A stretch of DNA of 64,000 nucleotides, taken from NCBI GenBank assembly GCA_903834765.1, contig CAILKE010000004.1:248001-312000 (forward strand), read 5' to 3'. The notes beneath the pieces were generated by a model. The model saw only the letters and a program-made list of their open reading frames with translations, had not been told where the DNA came from and ran no database searches. Origin of the DNA: an uncultured Bacteroidota bacterium (GTDB lineage Bacteria; Bacteroidota; Bacteroidia; B-17B0; Aurantibacillaceae). Every line of letters begins with the position of its first letter. Within the stretch, counting starts at the first letter, position 1. Both the position numbers and the translations under genes were made by a program. Below are positions 44,470-52,666 of this stretch, piece after piece.

Positions 44470-45735
44470 TTAAAGTAACTTCAATAAAATCTCACCGAAA
44501 CGGTACACGTCTTCAAAGGAGTTATACATCGGCACTGGCGCACAGCGAATTACGTTAGGCTCTCTCCAATCAGGAATAACGCCATTTTCCATTAATTTAT
44601 TAAATAATGCTTTTCCTTGTCCGTGAGCAACGATACTTAATTGGCAGCCCCTGTTTTCTTTAGGTGTAATGATTTCAAGACAATTGTTTTTTTGTTTGTT
44701 GATTTCTTCCACAACAAATTCTAAATAAGCTGTTAGTTCCTTGCTTTTTTTATTTAAAGCGTCCATACCAACTTCATCAAACATATCCAATGATGCTTTG
44801 TAAGCAGCCATGGATAAGATAGGGGCATTACTCATTTGCCAGCGCTCCACGCTTTTAATTGGATTAAATTCTTTAGCCATTTTGAAGCGTTCCGCTTTAT
44901 CATGTCCCCACCAACCTGCAAATAAAGGTAGATCTGTGTTCTCGTGGTGTTTCTCATGAACAAAGGCACCAGCCACGCTTCCTGGCCCGGCATTCAAATA
45001 CTTATAGCTGCACCAGGCTGCAAAATCTAAATTCCAATCGTGTAATTCCAATTTTAAATTCCCAGCAGCATGCGCTAGATCAAAGCCTACTATAGCGCCT
45101 GCTTTGTGGCCTGCTTCTGTAATGGCTTTCATATCGAATACTTGTCCGCTGAAATAATTAACACCACCAATCATAATAAGAGCAAGACTGTCTTTATTGG
45201 CTTCAATGGCTTTGTATATATCTTCGTGTTTTACTTCGTATTCGCCTTCTCTTGGTGCTATTTCAATGATGGCATCGTCAAGGCTAAAGCCGTGAAATTT
45301 AACCTGTGATTGTAACGCATATTGATCACTAGGAAAGGCTTTCGCTTCGCATAAAATTTTATAACGCTGTTTGGTTGGTCTGTAAAAAGACACCATCAAC
45401 AAATGTAAATTCACCGTTAACTGATTCATCATCACTACTTCTGATGACTTAGCGCCAACAATCTTAGCGGTTTTATCCGTTAAAATTTCGTGGTAAGATA
45501 CCCAGGGGTTCTTAGCTAAAAAATGGCCTTCCACACCATAGGTTGCCCAATCCAACAATTCCTGATCTAAATAAGCCTTCGTGGTTTTTGGTTGAAGGCC
45601 TAAGGAGTTACCAGTAAAATAAATCATATCAGAACCATTGTGTTGAGGAATATGAAATTTTTGACGGTAAGCTTGTAAGGCATCTTGAGAATCTAATTGC
45701 TTAGCAAAAGCTAGGGTATTGATGAATGTGCTCAT
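44470..45735 (-). CDS. kynU: Kynureninase
   Basis: PLP enzyme that cleaves kynurenine to anthranilate and alanine, or 3-hydroxykynurenine to 3-hydroxyanthranilate in NAD synthesis. 421 aa from ATG 45733-45735; an in-frame upstream start adds 12 unrelated residues. The family strings FTGNSLGLQPK, YGVEGHF, MNQLTVNLHLLMVSFY, IVGFDLAHAAGNLKLELHDW and the PLP-Lys region FAAWCSYKYLNAGPG (about residue 240) are complete. No other kynurenine-pathway gene is in the window, so the physiological role (catabolism or NAD synthesis) cannot be decided here. Divergent from the MATE gene with 94 bases between. Confidence 0.96.
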   Translation of the reverse strand: MSTFINTLAFAKQLDSQDALQAYRQKFHIPQHNGSDMIYFTGNSLGLQPKTTKAYLDQELLDWATYGVEGHFLAKNPWVSYHEILTDKTAKIVGAKSSEVVMMNQLTVNLHLLMVSFYRPTKQRYKILCEAKAFPSDQYALQSQVKFHGFSLDDAIIEIAPREGEYEVKHEDIYKAIEANKDSLALIMIGGVNYFSGQVFDMKAITEAGHKAGAIVGFDLAHAAGNLKLELHDWNLDFAAWCSYKYLNAGPGSVAGAFVHEKHHENTDLPLFAGWWGHDKAERFKMAKEFNPIKSVERWQMSNAPILSMAAYKASLDMFDEVGMDALNKKSKELTAYLEFVVEEINKQKNNCLEIITPKENRGCQLSIVAHGQGKALFNKLMENGVIPDWREPNVIRCAPVPMYNSFEDVYRFGEILLKLL

Positions 45736-45829
45736 AAGGTATGTTGTAATATATCGCGCTAAAATTAACAAAAAATGAAGAGTAAAGAATCATCGCGCAG
45801 TAAAAAAATAATGTAGCTTTACGCTTCAT

Positions 45830-47182
45830 TTGAAAACAACTAGTAAACATAATCACCTTAAGGAAACGGTGTTTCTTTCTATACCCTTAGTCATGACTCA
45901 AATTGGGCATATCATTACGGGGATGGTGGATAATATTTTTTTAGGAAAGCTAGGTAAAACAGAACAGGCTGCTGGTATTTTATCTAATAATTTATTTGTG
46001 ATCTTGTTGGTGTTTAGTATTGGGATGAGTTATGTTTTAACTCCTGCCATTACTGATGCTCATGTTAATGGAAATGAAAAAGAAAAAGCTTCCTTATTTA
46101 AAAATAGCTTGTTGATTAATATATTAGTAGCAGTGCTAATATTTGTCGCATTATTTTTTTCATCACCCTTATTAAATTTCATGCAACAACCTCAAGATGT
46201 GGTCTCCTTGGCTATTCCGTTTTTTGATGTGCTTATTTTTTCTATCATTCCGGTAGCCTTATTTTTTGTATGTAAGCAATACACAGAAGGATTAAGCAAT
46301 ACAAAAGCAGCCATGTATTTTAGTGTGGGTGGTAATGTGTTAAATATCATCCTCAACTACAGTTTAATTTATGGTAAATTTGGTTTGCCAGAGTTAGGCT
46401 ATATGGGCTCTTGTTGGGCTACCTTTATATCGCGTGTATTTATGGGCGTTGGGTTTTTGATATTTGTATTCAACAACAAAACAGTAAACTCCTTTGCTAT
46501 CTATTATAAAGAAGCGAAGATCAATGCTCTTCATTTTTTGGGACTCTTCAAAGATGGATTGGCATCAGCTTTACAATTTACTTTTGAAGTAACCGCTTTT
46601 GCCATTGCAGGATTAATGGCCGGTGTGTTTGGAAAAGAACAATTAGATGCGCATGGCATCGCTTTAAACTTGGCGGCTTTTACCTATATGTTTGCCAGTG
46701 GCATTGGTAGTGCCTCTACTATAAGAGTAGGTAATTATTATGCACAGGATGATTTACACAATTTAAAATTGGCCATTAAAACATCTTATAAATTGGCTAT
46801 TTATGTGATGGGAACCATGACGGTTTTGTATATGCTATTCAATACCCTCTTACCACAAATTTTTAGTGCGGATACCGAAATTATTTTAATTACCTCTCGC
46901 TTATTATTATTTGCTGCCCTGTTTCAGTTGTTTGACGGCACACAGGTAGTGGCAGTTGGTGTGTTGCGTGGCATTGAAGATTATAAATTTTCGTCGTATG
47001 TTGCATTTATAGGTTACTGGATCATTGCTTTGCCTTTAGCCTATTTATTTGCCTTTCCAATGGGTTATAAGGTATATGGTGTGTGGTTTGCACTAAGCTT
47101 AAGTTTGGCTTTTGTATCAATTGTATTGTATTTCCGCATCCGTTTTTTAATGCGAAAGAAAAGTGGTTTTTTAGAAATGTAA
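45830..47182 (+). CDS. MATE family efflux transporter
   Basis: 450 aa with about 12 transmembrane helices. N-terminal family segment FLSIPLVMTQIGHIITGMVDNIFLGKLG, mirrored in the second half (FLGLFKDGLASALQFTFEVTAFAIAGLMAGVFG). MATE proteins export cationic drugs and metabolites using Na+ or H+ gradients; substrate unknown. The only start that includes the first helix is TTG at 45830-45832, close behind a near-consensus -7 box (TAGCTTTA, 45814-45821). Stands as a single gene, 66 bases ahead of the oxidoreductase gene. Confidence 0.93.
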   Translation: MKTTSKHNHLKETVFLSIPLVMTQIGHIITGMVDNIFLGKLGKTEQAAGILSNNLFVILLVFSIGMSYVLTPAITDAHVNGNEKEKASLFKNSLLINILVAVLIFVALFFSSPLLNFMQQPQDVVSLAIPFFDVLIFSIIPVALFFVCKQYTEGLSNTKAAMYFSVGGNVLNIILNYSLIYGKFGLPELGYMGSCWATFISRVFMGVGFLIFVFNNKTVNSFAIYYKEAKINALHFLGLFKDGLASALQFTFEVTAFAIAGLMAGVFGKEQLDAHGIALNLAAFTYMFASGIGSASTIRVGNYYAQDDLHNLKLAIKTSYKLAIYVMGTMTVLYMLFNTLLPQIFSADTEIILITSRLLLFAALFQLFDGTQVVAVGVLRGIEDYKFSSYVAFIGYWIIALPLAYLFAFPMGYKVYGVWFALSLSLAFVSIVLYFRIRFLMRKKSGFLEM

Positions 47183-47248
47183 TAGAGTTAATATCGCTGT
47201 TTTATTCTTTTAAAAATTATCCTACATTTATAAAAAATCAACGGTCTT

Positions 47249-48838
47249 TTGAAAAACTTATATACTTCCGATTTAACGAAAGCGCATTACGATGCGATTA
47301 TCATAGGCTCAGGTCTGGGTGGTTTAACAACGGCTGTATGTATGGCTAAGGCGGGCAAAAAAGTATTGGTGCTCGAAAAGCATTATGTGATAGGAGGCTT
47401 CACTCATACTTTCAAACGCAAAAAAATGGAGTGGGATGTGGGCGTGCATTATGTGGGGCAGGTCAGCATTAAAAACTCCACCATGCGCAAGGCCTTTGAT
47501 TATGTGACCAATGGAAACTTGCAGTGGGACGATATGGGAGAGATCTATGATCAAATTATCATCGAGGGCGAGGTATATAATTTTATGAAAGGAAAAGAGC
47601 CTCAGATCAAACAAATGATTGCTTATTTTCCAGAAGAAGAAACTGCCATCAGAGCGTATTATAAACTCATCGATAAGGTGAGCGCGGATGCAGGTTCATA
47701 TTTTGCAGAAAAAACCATGCCCGATTGGTTGAGCAACTTAGTAGGGCATAAATTACAAAGGAAGTTCTATGAGTACTCCAATCAAACTACTTACGAGGTT
47801 TTATCGTCATTAACTTCAAACAAAAAACTCATCGGTGTATTGTGTGCTCAGTGCGGTAATTACGGACTCACGCCTAAGAAAAGTAGTTTTGGGGCACATG
47901 CCATTATCATTGCTCATTTTTTAGATGGTGGAAATTATCCTGTTGGAGGAGCTGCGAGCATTCATAAATACATTACTGATGTAATTGAGAGTCATAAAGG
48001 AATCCTTGCCATTAAGGCTGAGGTGAAGCAGATACTCATTGAAAACAATAGAGCTATTGGTGTAGAAATGCAAAATGGTGATAAGCTATTTGCAAAGAAC
48101 ATCATTAGTAATGCGGGTGCTCATAATACCTTCAATAAATTAATACCTGCTGCGGTTTCTCAATCGGAAAAGCTTGTTGAATTAAATAACATCAAGCCGT
48201 CGGTGTCGCATGCCTGTATATACGTGGGCTTGAATGCTTCCGATGAAACTTTGCAATTGCCTAAACATAATATTTGGCATTACGAAAATTATGATCTGGA
48301 TGCTGCAAATGATTATCATGTGAAAACAAAGGATAGTGCATCTCCAGTATTTTATATATCATTTCCATCTGCAAAGGATTCTGCTTGGCAATTGAAACAC
48401 CCCGGAACGGCGTCGATACAAGTGATAGGATCTTATCCTTATGAGTGGTTGCAGGAATGGGAAAATACCCAATGGGGAAAGCGGGGCGATGAATATGATG
48501 CAAAAAAAGAAGCATTGAAAAATTCCTTTCTCGAAAAACTATACACCATCTTGCCACAAATAAAAGGTCATATTGAAATATGCGAACTTTCAACGCCATT
48601 ATCTACAAGGCATTTCAGTAATTATAACAAAGGTGAGATTTACGGATTGGAACATACCCCTGAGCGTTTCCGTTTGAAATTATTGCGCCCAAGAACAAGT
48701 TATAAAAACCTTTATATTACAGGGCAAGATGTGTTATGCGTAGGTGTGAGTTCAGCCTTGTTTTCAGGTATCATCACTGCCATTTGCGTCTTGAAACGAA
48801 ATTTATTATGGAGGATTAGTCGATATAAGACACAGTAG
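47249..48838 (+). CDS. FAD-dependent oxidoreductase, CrtISO / RetSat-like
   Basis: 529 aa. The FAD-binding Rossmann motif is AIIIGSGLGGLTTAVCMAKAG followed by VLVLEKHYVIGGFTHTF, with the family-typical WDVGVHYVGQV. The C-terminus has LYITGQDVLCVGVSSALFSGII. This matches the phytoene desaturase superfamily branch with carotenoid isomerases and all-trans-retinol 13,14-reductases. The reaction is probably reduction or isomerisation of a polyene or related lipid; the exact substrate is unknown. No other carotenoid gene is near. The start is TTG 47249-47251 because the FAD motif begins only 14 codons later; TACATTTA at 47222-47229 resembles a -7 box. Confidence 0.87.
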   Translation: MKNLYTSDLTKAHYDAIIIGSGLGGLTTAVCMAKAGKKVLVLEKHYVIGGFTHTFKRKKMEWDVGVHYVGQVSIKNSTMRKAFDYVTNGNLQWDDMGEIYDQIIIEGEVYNFMKGKEPQIKQMIAYFPEEETAIRAYYKLIDKVSADAGSYFAEKTMPDWLSNLVGHKLQRKFYEYSNQTTYEVLSSLTSNKKLIGVLCAQCGNYGLTPKKSSFGAHAIIIAHFLDGGNYPVGGAASIHKYITDVIESHKGILAIKAEVKQILIENNRAIGVEMQNGDKLFAKNIISNAGAHNTFNKLIPAAVSQSEKLVELNNIKPSVSHACIYVGLNASDETLQLPKHNIWHYENYDLDAANDYHVKTKDSASPVFYISFPSAKDSAWQLKHPGTASIQVIGSYPYEWLQEWENTQWGKRGDEYDAKKEALKNSFLEKLYTILPQIKGHIEICELSTPLSTRHFSNYNKGEIYGLEHTPERFRLKLLRPRTSYKNLYITGQDVLCVGVSSALFSGIITAICVLKRNLLWRISRYKTQ

Positions 48839-48883
48839 AATATCTTATTTATTTTCTTTCTTTTTTCTTTTGCTTGACCAAAT

Positions 48884-49134
48884 GAAACAATCACGCCTTG
48901 GCGTGACAAGAACGAACGCCAACTCCAATTCTTTTCTCCCACAAAATTCTTCGCAATTCCACCGAAAAAATTGTAGTTCACACCGTTCGTCCACAGCTAC
49001 CGCACCATTACCAATGTATGCATTAGATTATAAAACGTTACTCCACTAAAATATAGATTATATTTTAATAAAATGATGAATAGAACAAGTGTGTAGCATA
49101 TTTTTGACTTGTCATGCAAAAGCGTGACTGTTTC
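48884..49134. repeat. Degenerate inverted repeat, possible decayed MITE
   Basis: Arm 48884-48910 and the complement of 49108-49134 agree at 23 of 27 positions (GAAACA..TCACGC...TGACAAG). The left arm itself contains a perfect hairpin TCACGCC/GGCGTGA. T/C-rich flanks (CTTTCTTTTTTC and counterpart) extend the similarity to about 70 bases per side. Confidence 0.6.
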
Positions 49135-49192
49135 TTTTTCATCTATGGAAAAAGATAGAAAGATAAGTTCGCTAAAAAGGAACAACATGAAA

Positions 49193-49221
49193 AAGGCTCT
49201 GTAATGCACTTACAGAGCCTT
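49193..49221. terminator. Bidirectional terminator
   Basis: AAGGCTCTGTA (49193-49203) pairs with TACAGAGCCTT (49211-49221), with A and T runs outside both arms. It lies 33 bases downstream of the small membrane protein gene on the minus strand and could also stop readthrough from the plus strand. Confidence 0.85.
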
Positions 49222-49253
49222 TTTTTAATAAATGCATTAATGTAAAGAATAAA

Positions 49254-49574
49254 TTAGTGTGCTGCGTGTTCAGGAGTGTGTTCAACAACTTTAGCTGTAT
49301 CTGCTTTAGCAATAGTATCAGTTACAACAGGAACAGTTTCTTCCATTTTTTCTATTGCGTCTTTATCACCATGTTCTTCTATAGTTCCACCATGTTCTTT
49401 AGCATGACCTTCGCATTTAGCTTTATCTTCGCAGCACTCATGCTTTTTATCGCAAGTGCTAACTAATAATACAATAGCTAATAAGGTTACAAGTCCTAAA
49501 ATCATTGGCGTACGAAACGCAACTGGCTTTGCTTCTTCAGAATGTTGGTCGTGGTGATCGTGATGAGAACTCAT
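49254..49574 (-). CDS. Small His/Cys-rich single-pass membrane protein
   Basis: 106 aa, no known family. The N-terminus is HHDHHDQHSEE, followed by one transmembrane helix (residues about 24-40, TPMILGLVTLLAIVLLVST), then CDKKHECCEDKAKCEGHAKEHGG and an acidic, His-containing tail ending in HTPEHAAH. The density of His, Cys, Asp and Glu on both sides of the membrane suggests metal-ion binding (Zn, Ni, Cu or Co), which is inference. It has its own terminator and precedes no transporter gene. Start ATG 49572-49574. Confidence 0.75.
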   Translation of the reverse strand: MSSHHDHHDQHSEEAKPVAFRTPMILGLVTLLAIVLLVSTCDKKHECCEDKAKCEGHAKEHGGTIEEHGDKDAIEKMEETVPVVTDTIAKADTAKVVEHTPEHAAH

Positions 49575-49632
49575 AAATAATAGGTTTAAATTTTTTTGGG
49601 TAAAAATAATTGTTTTATTGATTAATTAAAAA

Positions 49633-50733
49633 CTATTGCACTGAAATTTTTAGGGATTGTTTAGAAGAAGATGTCGATAAATTCAAAACATAAAAACCTT
49701 TAGCTAATTCCGAAATATTAATAGTGTGTTGATTGGCAATACTTAAGTTTTGAGACAATGTTTGTGATAATACGACTTTTCCTTGTAAATCAGCTATTTC
49801 TGCAGTGATAGCAGAGCCATATTGAGAAGTAATTATCACTAATTGACCATCAGTAGGATTTGGGAATACAGATAAAGCCAAAGCCGTTTCTTGTTCCTGA
49901 ATACCAACAAAAGATTGAATATGATCACGGTATTTCACTTGAGTTGGTGTAAAATTAGTGCCAGATAAATTCCCAGAAACTTCTAAATAAGGTATTTTTT
50001 CTGTGGTTGTAAGCCATTGATAACTGCGTTGGTAATTAGGAAAACCAACATTTAAAGGAACGGTAAAAGTTCCCACAGTTAACGAGCCTTTTAAAGTATC
50101 CATCGAATATTGAGTAGTAATAATTCTCAAGCAATTAGCCGTTCCATAAGGAGTAGTAATGCTTCCCCAGCCATCAGCTTCTGTAATGCGGTAACCTTGT
50201 TTTTTGTAAACGAATGGAATTAACGTACTAGTAACGGTTGAGAATTTAAATGTTGTGGAATCTCTATCCGCAAAGTTTAAAGGGAAATTATACAATTCAT
50301 CTTCATCTGTGTAAAAATTTGGAACAGGAATGCCACTTAATTTGATGCCAGTACCTTCTGTTGCAAATATAAGTGCTGTTTTTTTGTAAAAATTATAAAT
50401 ATCAGTAATGTTTGGAATACCAGGGACAGCAGCGGGTAGTTTAACGGTATCCGTTGCGAGTTCACCAAATTTAGGTGGAAAAAAGAAAAACCCATATGGC
50501 GTTGAAAATGATGGTTTAAATTCTCTGAGTTTTTGTCCATTAGGAATAAGCATGCTAAAATCCCAAACATAATTAGTGCCTGTTACAGTGTAGTTTCCTA
50601 TTGAGTTAACAGGCGCAGTGCTGTAGCGAATGGTATCTCCCGATAGTGGCATACTGCTGTTACTGATAGATATTTGTGCCTGTGAATTCAAGGAAAATAG
50701 ACAAAGGCTAATTATTGAAATAATTTTTTTCAT
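49633..50733 (-). CDS. Secreted protein with T9SS sorting domain
   Basis: 366 aa. Signal peptide residues 1-19 (KKIISIISLCLFSLNSQA). The mature region (about 20-285) is beta-rich with no recognised enzyme motif; the segment GDTIRYSTAPVNSIGNYTVTGTNYVWDFSML recurs in uncharacterised Bacteroidota secreted proteins. The last 80 residues are a T9SS type A sorting domain: LSVFPNPTDGQLVIITSQ, then KVVLSQTLSQN and GFYVLNLSTSSS. Surface or extracellular location is secure; function unknown. ATG at 50731-50733. Confidence 0.85.
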   Translation of the reverse strand: MKKIISIISLCLFSLNSQAQISISNSSMPLSGDTIRYSTAPVNSIGNYTVTGTNYVWDFSMLIPNGQKLREFKPSFSTPYGFFFFPPKFGELATDTVKLPAAVPGIPNITDIYNFYKKTALIFATEGTGIKLSGIPVPNFYTDEDELYNFPLNFADRDSTTFKFSTVTSTLIPFVYKKQGYRITEADGWGSITTPYGTANCLRIITTQYSMDTLKGSLTVGTFTVPLNVGFPNYQRSYQWLTTTEKIPYLEVSGNLSGTNFTPTQVKYRDHIQSFVGIQEQETALALSVFPNPTDGQLVIITSQYGSAITAEIADLQGKVVLSQTLSQNLSIANQHTINISELAKGFYVLNLSTSSSKQSLKISVQ

Positions 50734-50875
50734 TGGTTTAAAAATAAATCTAGCATTAAATATACAATTTTTTTAGAAAAAAGATAATATATGAACTCAA
50801 ATACTAATTTTTGGTTTATTTCGTTTTAGTGCATATGAATTAGCCGTTTAAAAACTGTATTTTAGTAAACCTTTT

Positions 50876-52612
50876 TTGATAAAAATACATACATATTTTC
50901 TTTTATTAATGATGATGGGAGGCCTGTTTGGTTTTGCTCAACATGCGCATAAATTCACGATTATCAATACCGATAATCAGCCAATCTTTAAAAAAATAAG
51001 TTACAAAAAAATAGTAGCTAATGAAGCATTCTTAGAAAAAGAACTAAATAAAGTTTATGTATCATTGATTAATGAAGGATACATTTCGGCTGGTATAGAT
51101 AGTATTCGTAAGGATTCACTTTCTTACACTGCTTATCTTACGATTGGTAAAAAATATAAATGGATCTCCTTATCGTATCAACAAAAAGACGCAGCCATTA
51201 TTTCTAAATTAGGGTATAATGAACGTTTTTTTAACTATAGACCGTTTAAGTATAATGAGCTTTCTCGCTTTATGGAAAAAATAATTATTCATTATGAAAA
51301 TAACGGATATCCTTTTACTACAGCTAAATTAGATAGTTTGGAGTTTGAATCTGAAAGTGTCAAAGCAAAATTGGTAGTTGAAAAAAACGTATTTGTTAAG
51401 TTGGATAGTCTTATCACACAGGGCACAGCCAATGTAAAACAAAAGTTTTTATTACGCTATTTAGGAATCAAAAATGGAATGCCTTATAATGAAGAAGCTT
51501 TTGTTGGTGTATCTAGAAAAGTAAAACAATTACCCTTTGTTACCGAAAAATCACCACCAGTATTACGTTTAACGGATAAGCAAAATAAATTGTATTTGTT
51601 CTTAGATAAAAAAAATGCGTCGCAGTTTGATGGGATCGTTGGTATCTTACCTAGTGATAAAGGAAAAACGGTGTTTACGGGAGATGTAAAAATAAAATTA
51701 GTAAGTACTATATTTAAAAGTGGAGAAACTTTTGATATTAATTGGCGAAGATTACAAACAGAAACTCAAGATTTAAAAGCCCAAATAATTTATCCTTATA
51801 TATTAGGATTGCCAGTTGGTGCCGACTATAATATCAAAATTTATAAAAAAGATAGTGCGTTTATAGATATTAATAATGCGTTTGGATTACATTATTATTT
51901 TAATGGCCTAAATTATTTAAAAGTATTTTATAAGCAACGTAATGCTAATTTAATTTCTACTGCTGGTTTAGCTAATGCTACTGTTTTGCCTGATTATGCA
52001 GATGTAATCACGAAATCATATGGGTTAGCAGTTGTGTTGGAAAAAATGGATTATAAATTTAACCCTCATAAAGGGTATAGTGTCAATTTTCAAGGATCTG
52101 TAGGGAACAGAATTATTCGTAAAAACCCCAAAATAAATGATGCTGCTTATTCTTCATTAGCACTCGTAACATCTCAATACCAAACGGAGGGTATTATTAT
52201 AGGATATATTAATTTACTAAAAAATCATGTATTAAAATTATCATCGCAATTTGGAAGTGTATTTGGTAATACAATTTATAGAAATGAATTATACCGTATT
52301 GGTGGTTTGCGAACGCTAAGAGGCTTTGACGAGGAAAGCATTTATGCTTCGTCTTATATTATACCAACTATAGAGTATCGTTTTTTGTTTGAAAAGAATT
52401 CTAATATTTTTTTATTCGCCGAAGGTGCCTGGTATGAAAATAAAAGCTCAACAACTTTTATTACTGATAGGCCTATGAGTTTTGGTGCAGGGATAAATTT
52501 TGAAACAAAAGCTGGTATTTTTAATTTAAGTTATGGCATTGGTAAGCAGTTTAATAATAGTTTCGATTTGAGAACAGGTAAAATACATGCAGGCTTAACA
52601 GCATTATTTTAG
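50876..52612 (+). CDS. Omp85 / TamA-BamA-like outer membrane protein
   Basis: 578 aa. Signal peptide (KIHTYFLLLMMMGGLFGFAQ), starting at TTG 50876-50878 since no upstream ATG exists and the peptide must be included. Residues about 25-250 contain two or three POTRA-like repeats (KVYVSLINEGYISAGIDSI, GIKNGMPYNEEAFVGVSRKVKQLPFV). The C-terminal ~300 residues form a beta-barrel with the Omp85 hallmark RIGGLRTLRGFDEESI (about residue 475) and end in LRTGKIHAGLTALF. It is shorter than BamA (no five POTRAs) and closer in size to TamA or two-partner secretion-like members. A role in inserting or exporting proteins or lipids at the outer membrane is likely. Confidence 0.87.
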   Translation: MIKIHTYFLLLMMMGGLFGFAQHAHKFTIINTDNQPIFKKISYKKIVANEAFLEKELNKVYVSLINEGYISAGIDSIRKDSLSYTAYLTIGKKYKWISLSYQQKDAAIISKLGYNERFFNYRPFKYNELSRFMEKIIIHYENNGYPFTTAKLDSLEFESESVKAKLVVEKNVFVKLDSLITQGTANVKQKFLLRYLGIKNGMPYNEEAFVGVSRKVKQLPFVTEKSPPVLRLTDKQNKLYLFLDKKNASQFDGIVGILPSDKGKTVFTGDVKIKLVSTIFKSGETFDINWRRLQTETQDLKAQIIYPYILGLPVGADYNIKIYKKDSAFIDINNAFGLHYYFNGLNYLKVFYKQRNANLISTAGLANATVLPDYADVITKSYGLAVVLEKMDYKFNPHKGYSVNFQGSVGNRIIRKNPKINDAAYSSLALVTSQYQTEGIIIGYINLLKNHVLKLSSQFGSVFGNTIYRNELYRIGGLRTLRGFDEESIYASSYIIPTIEYRFLFEKNSNIFLFAEGAWYENKSSTTFITDRPMSFGAGINFETKAGIFNLSYGIGKQFNNSFDLRTGKIHAGLTALF

Positions 52613-52666
52613 CAAAACCCCTAAATTATTTAGTTTTTTTGTTATACTTGTATACTTTTAATAAAC

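Larger units (their letters stand above)
48839..49253. other. Intergenic region with degenerate inverted repeat
   Basis: 415 bases between convergent genes. It holds a long imperfect inverted repeat (arms 48884-48910 and 49108-49134, extending weakly outward) and a terminator (49193-49221). Two small minus-strand ORFs here are not credible as genes. Confidence 0.65.

Noticed and set aside
48712-49209. Two small minus-strand ORFs (89 and 70 codons) in the 48.8-49.2 kb gap
   Set aside because: The first overlaps the oxidoreductase gene, the second lies over an inverted repeat; neither shows coding features or a start signal.
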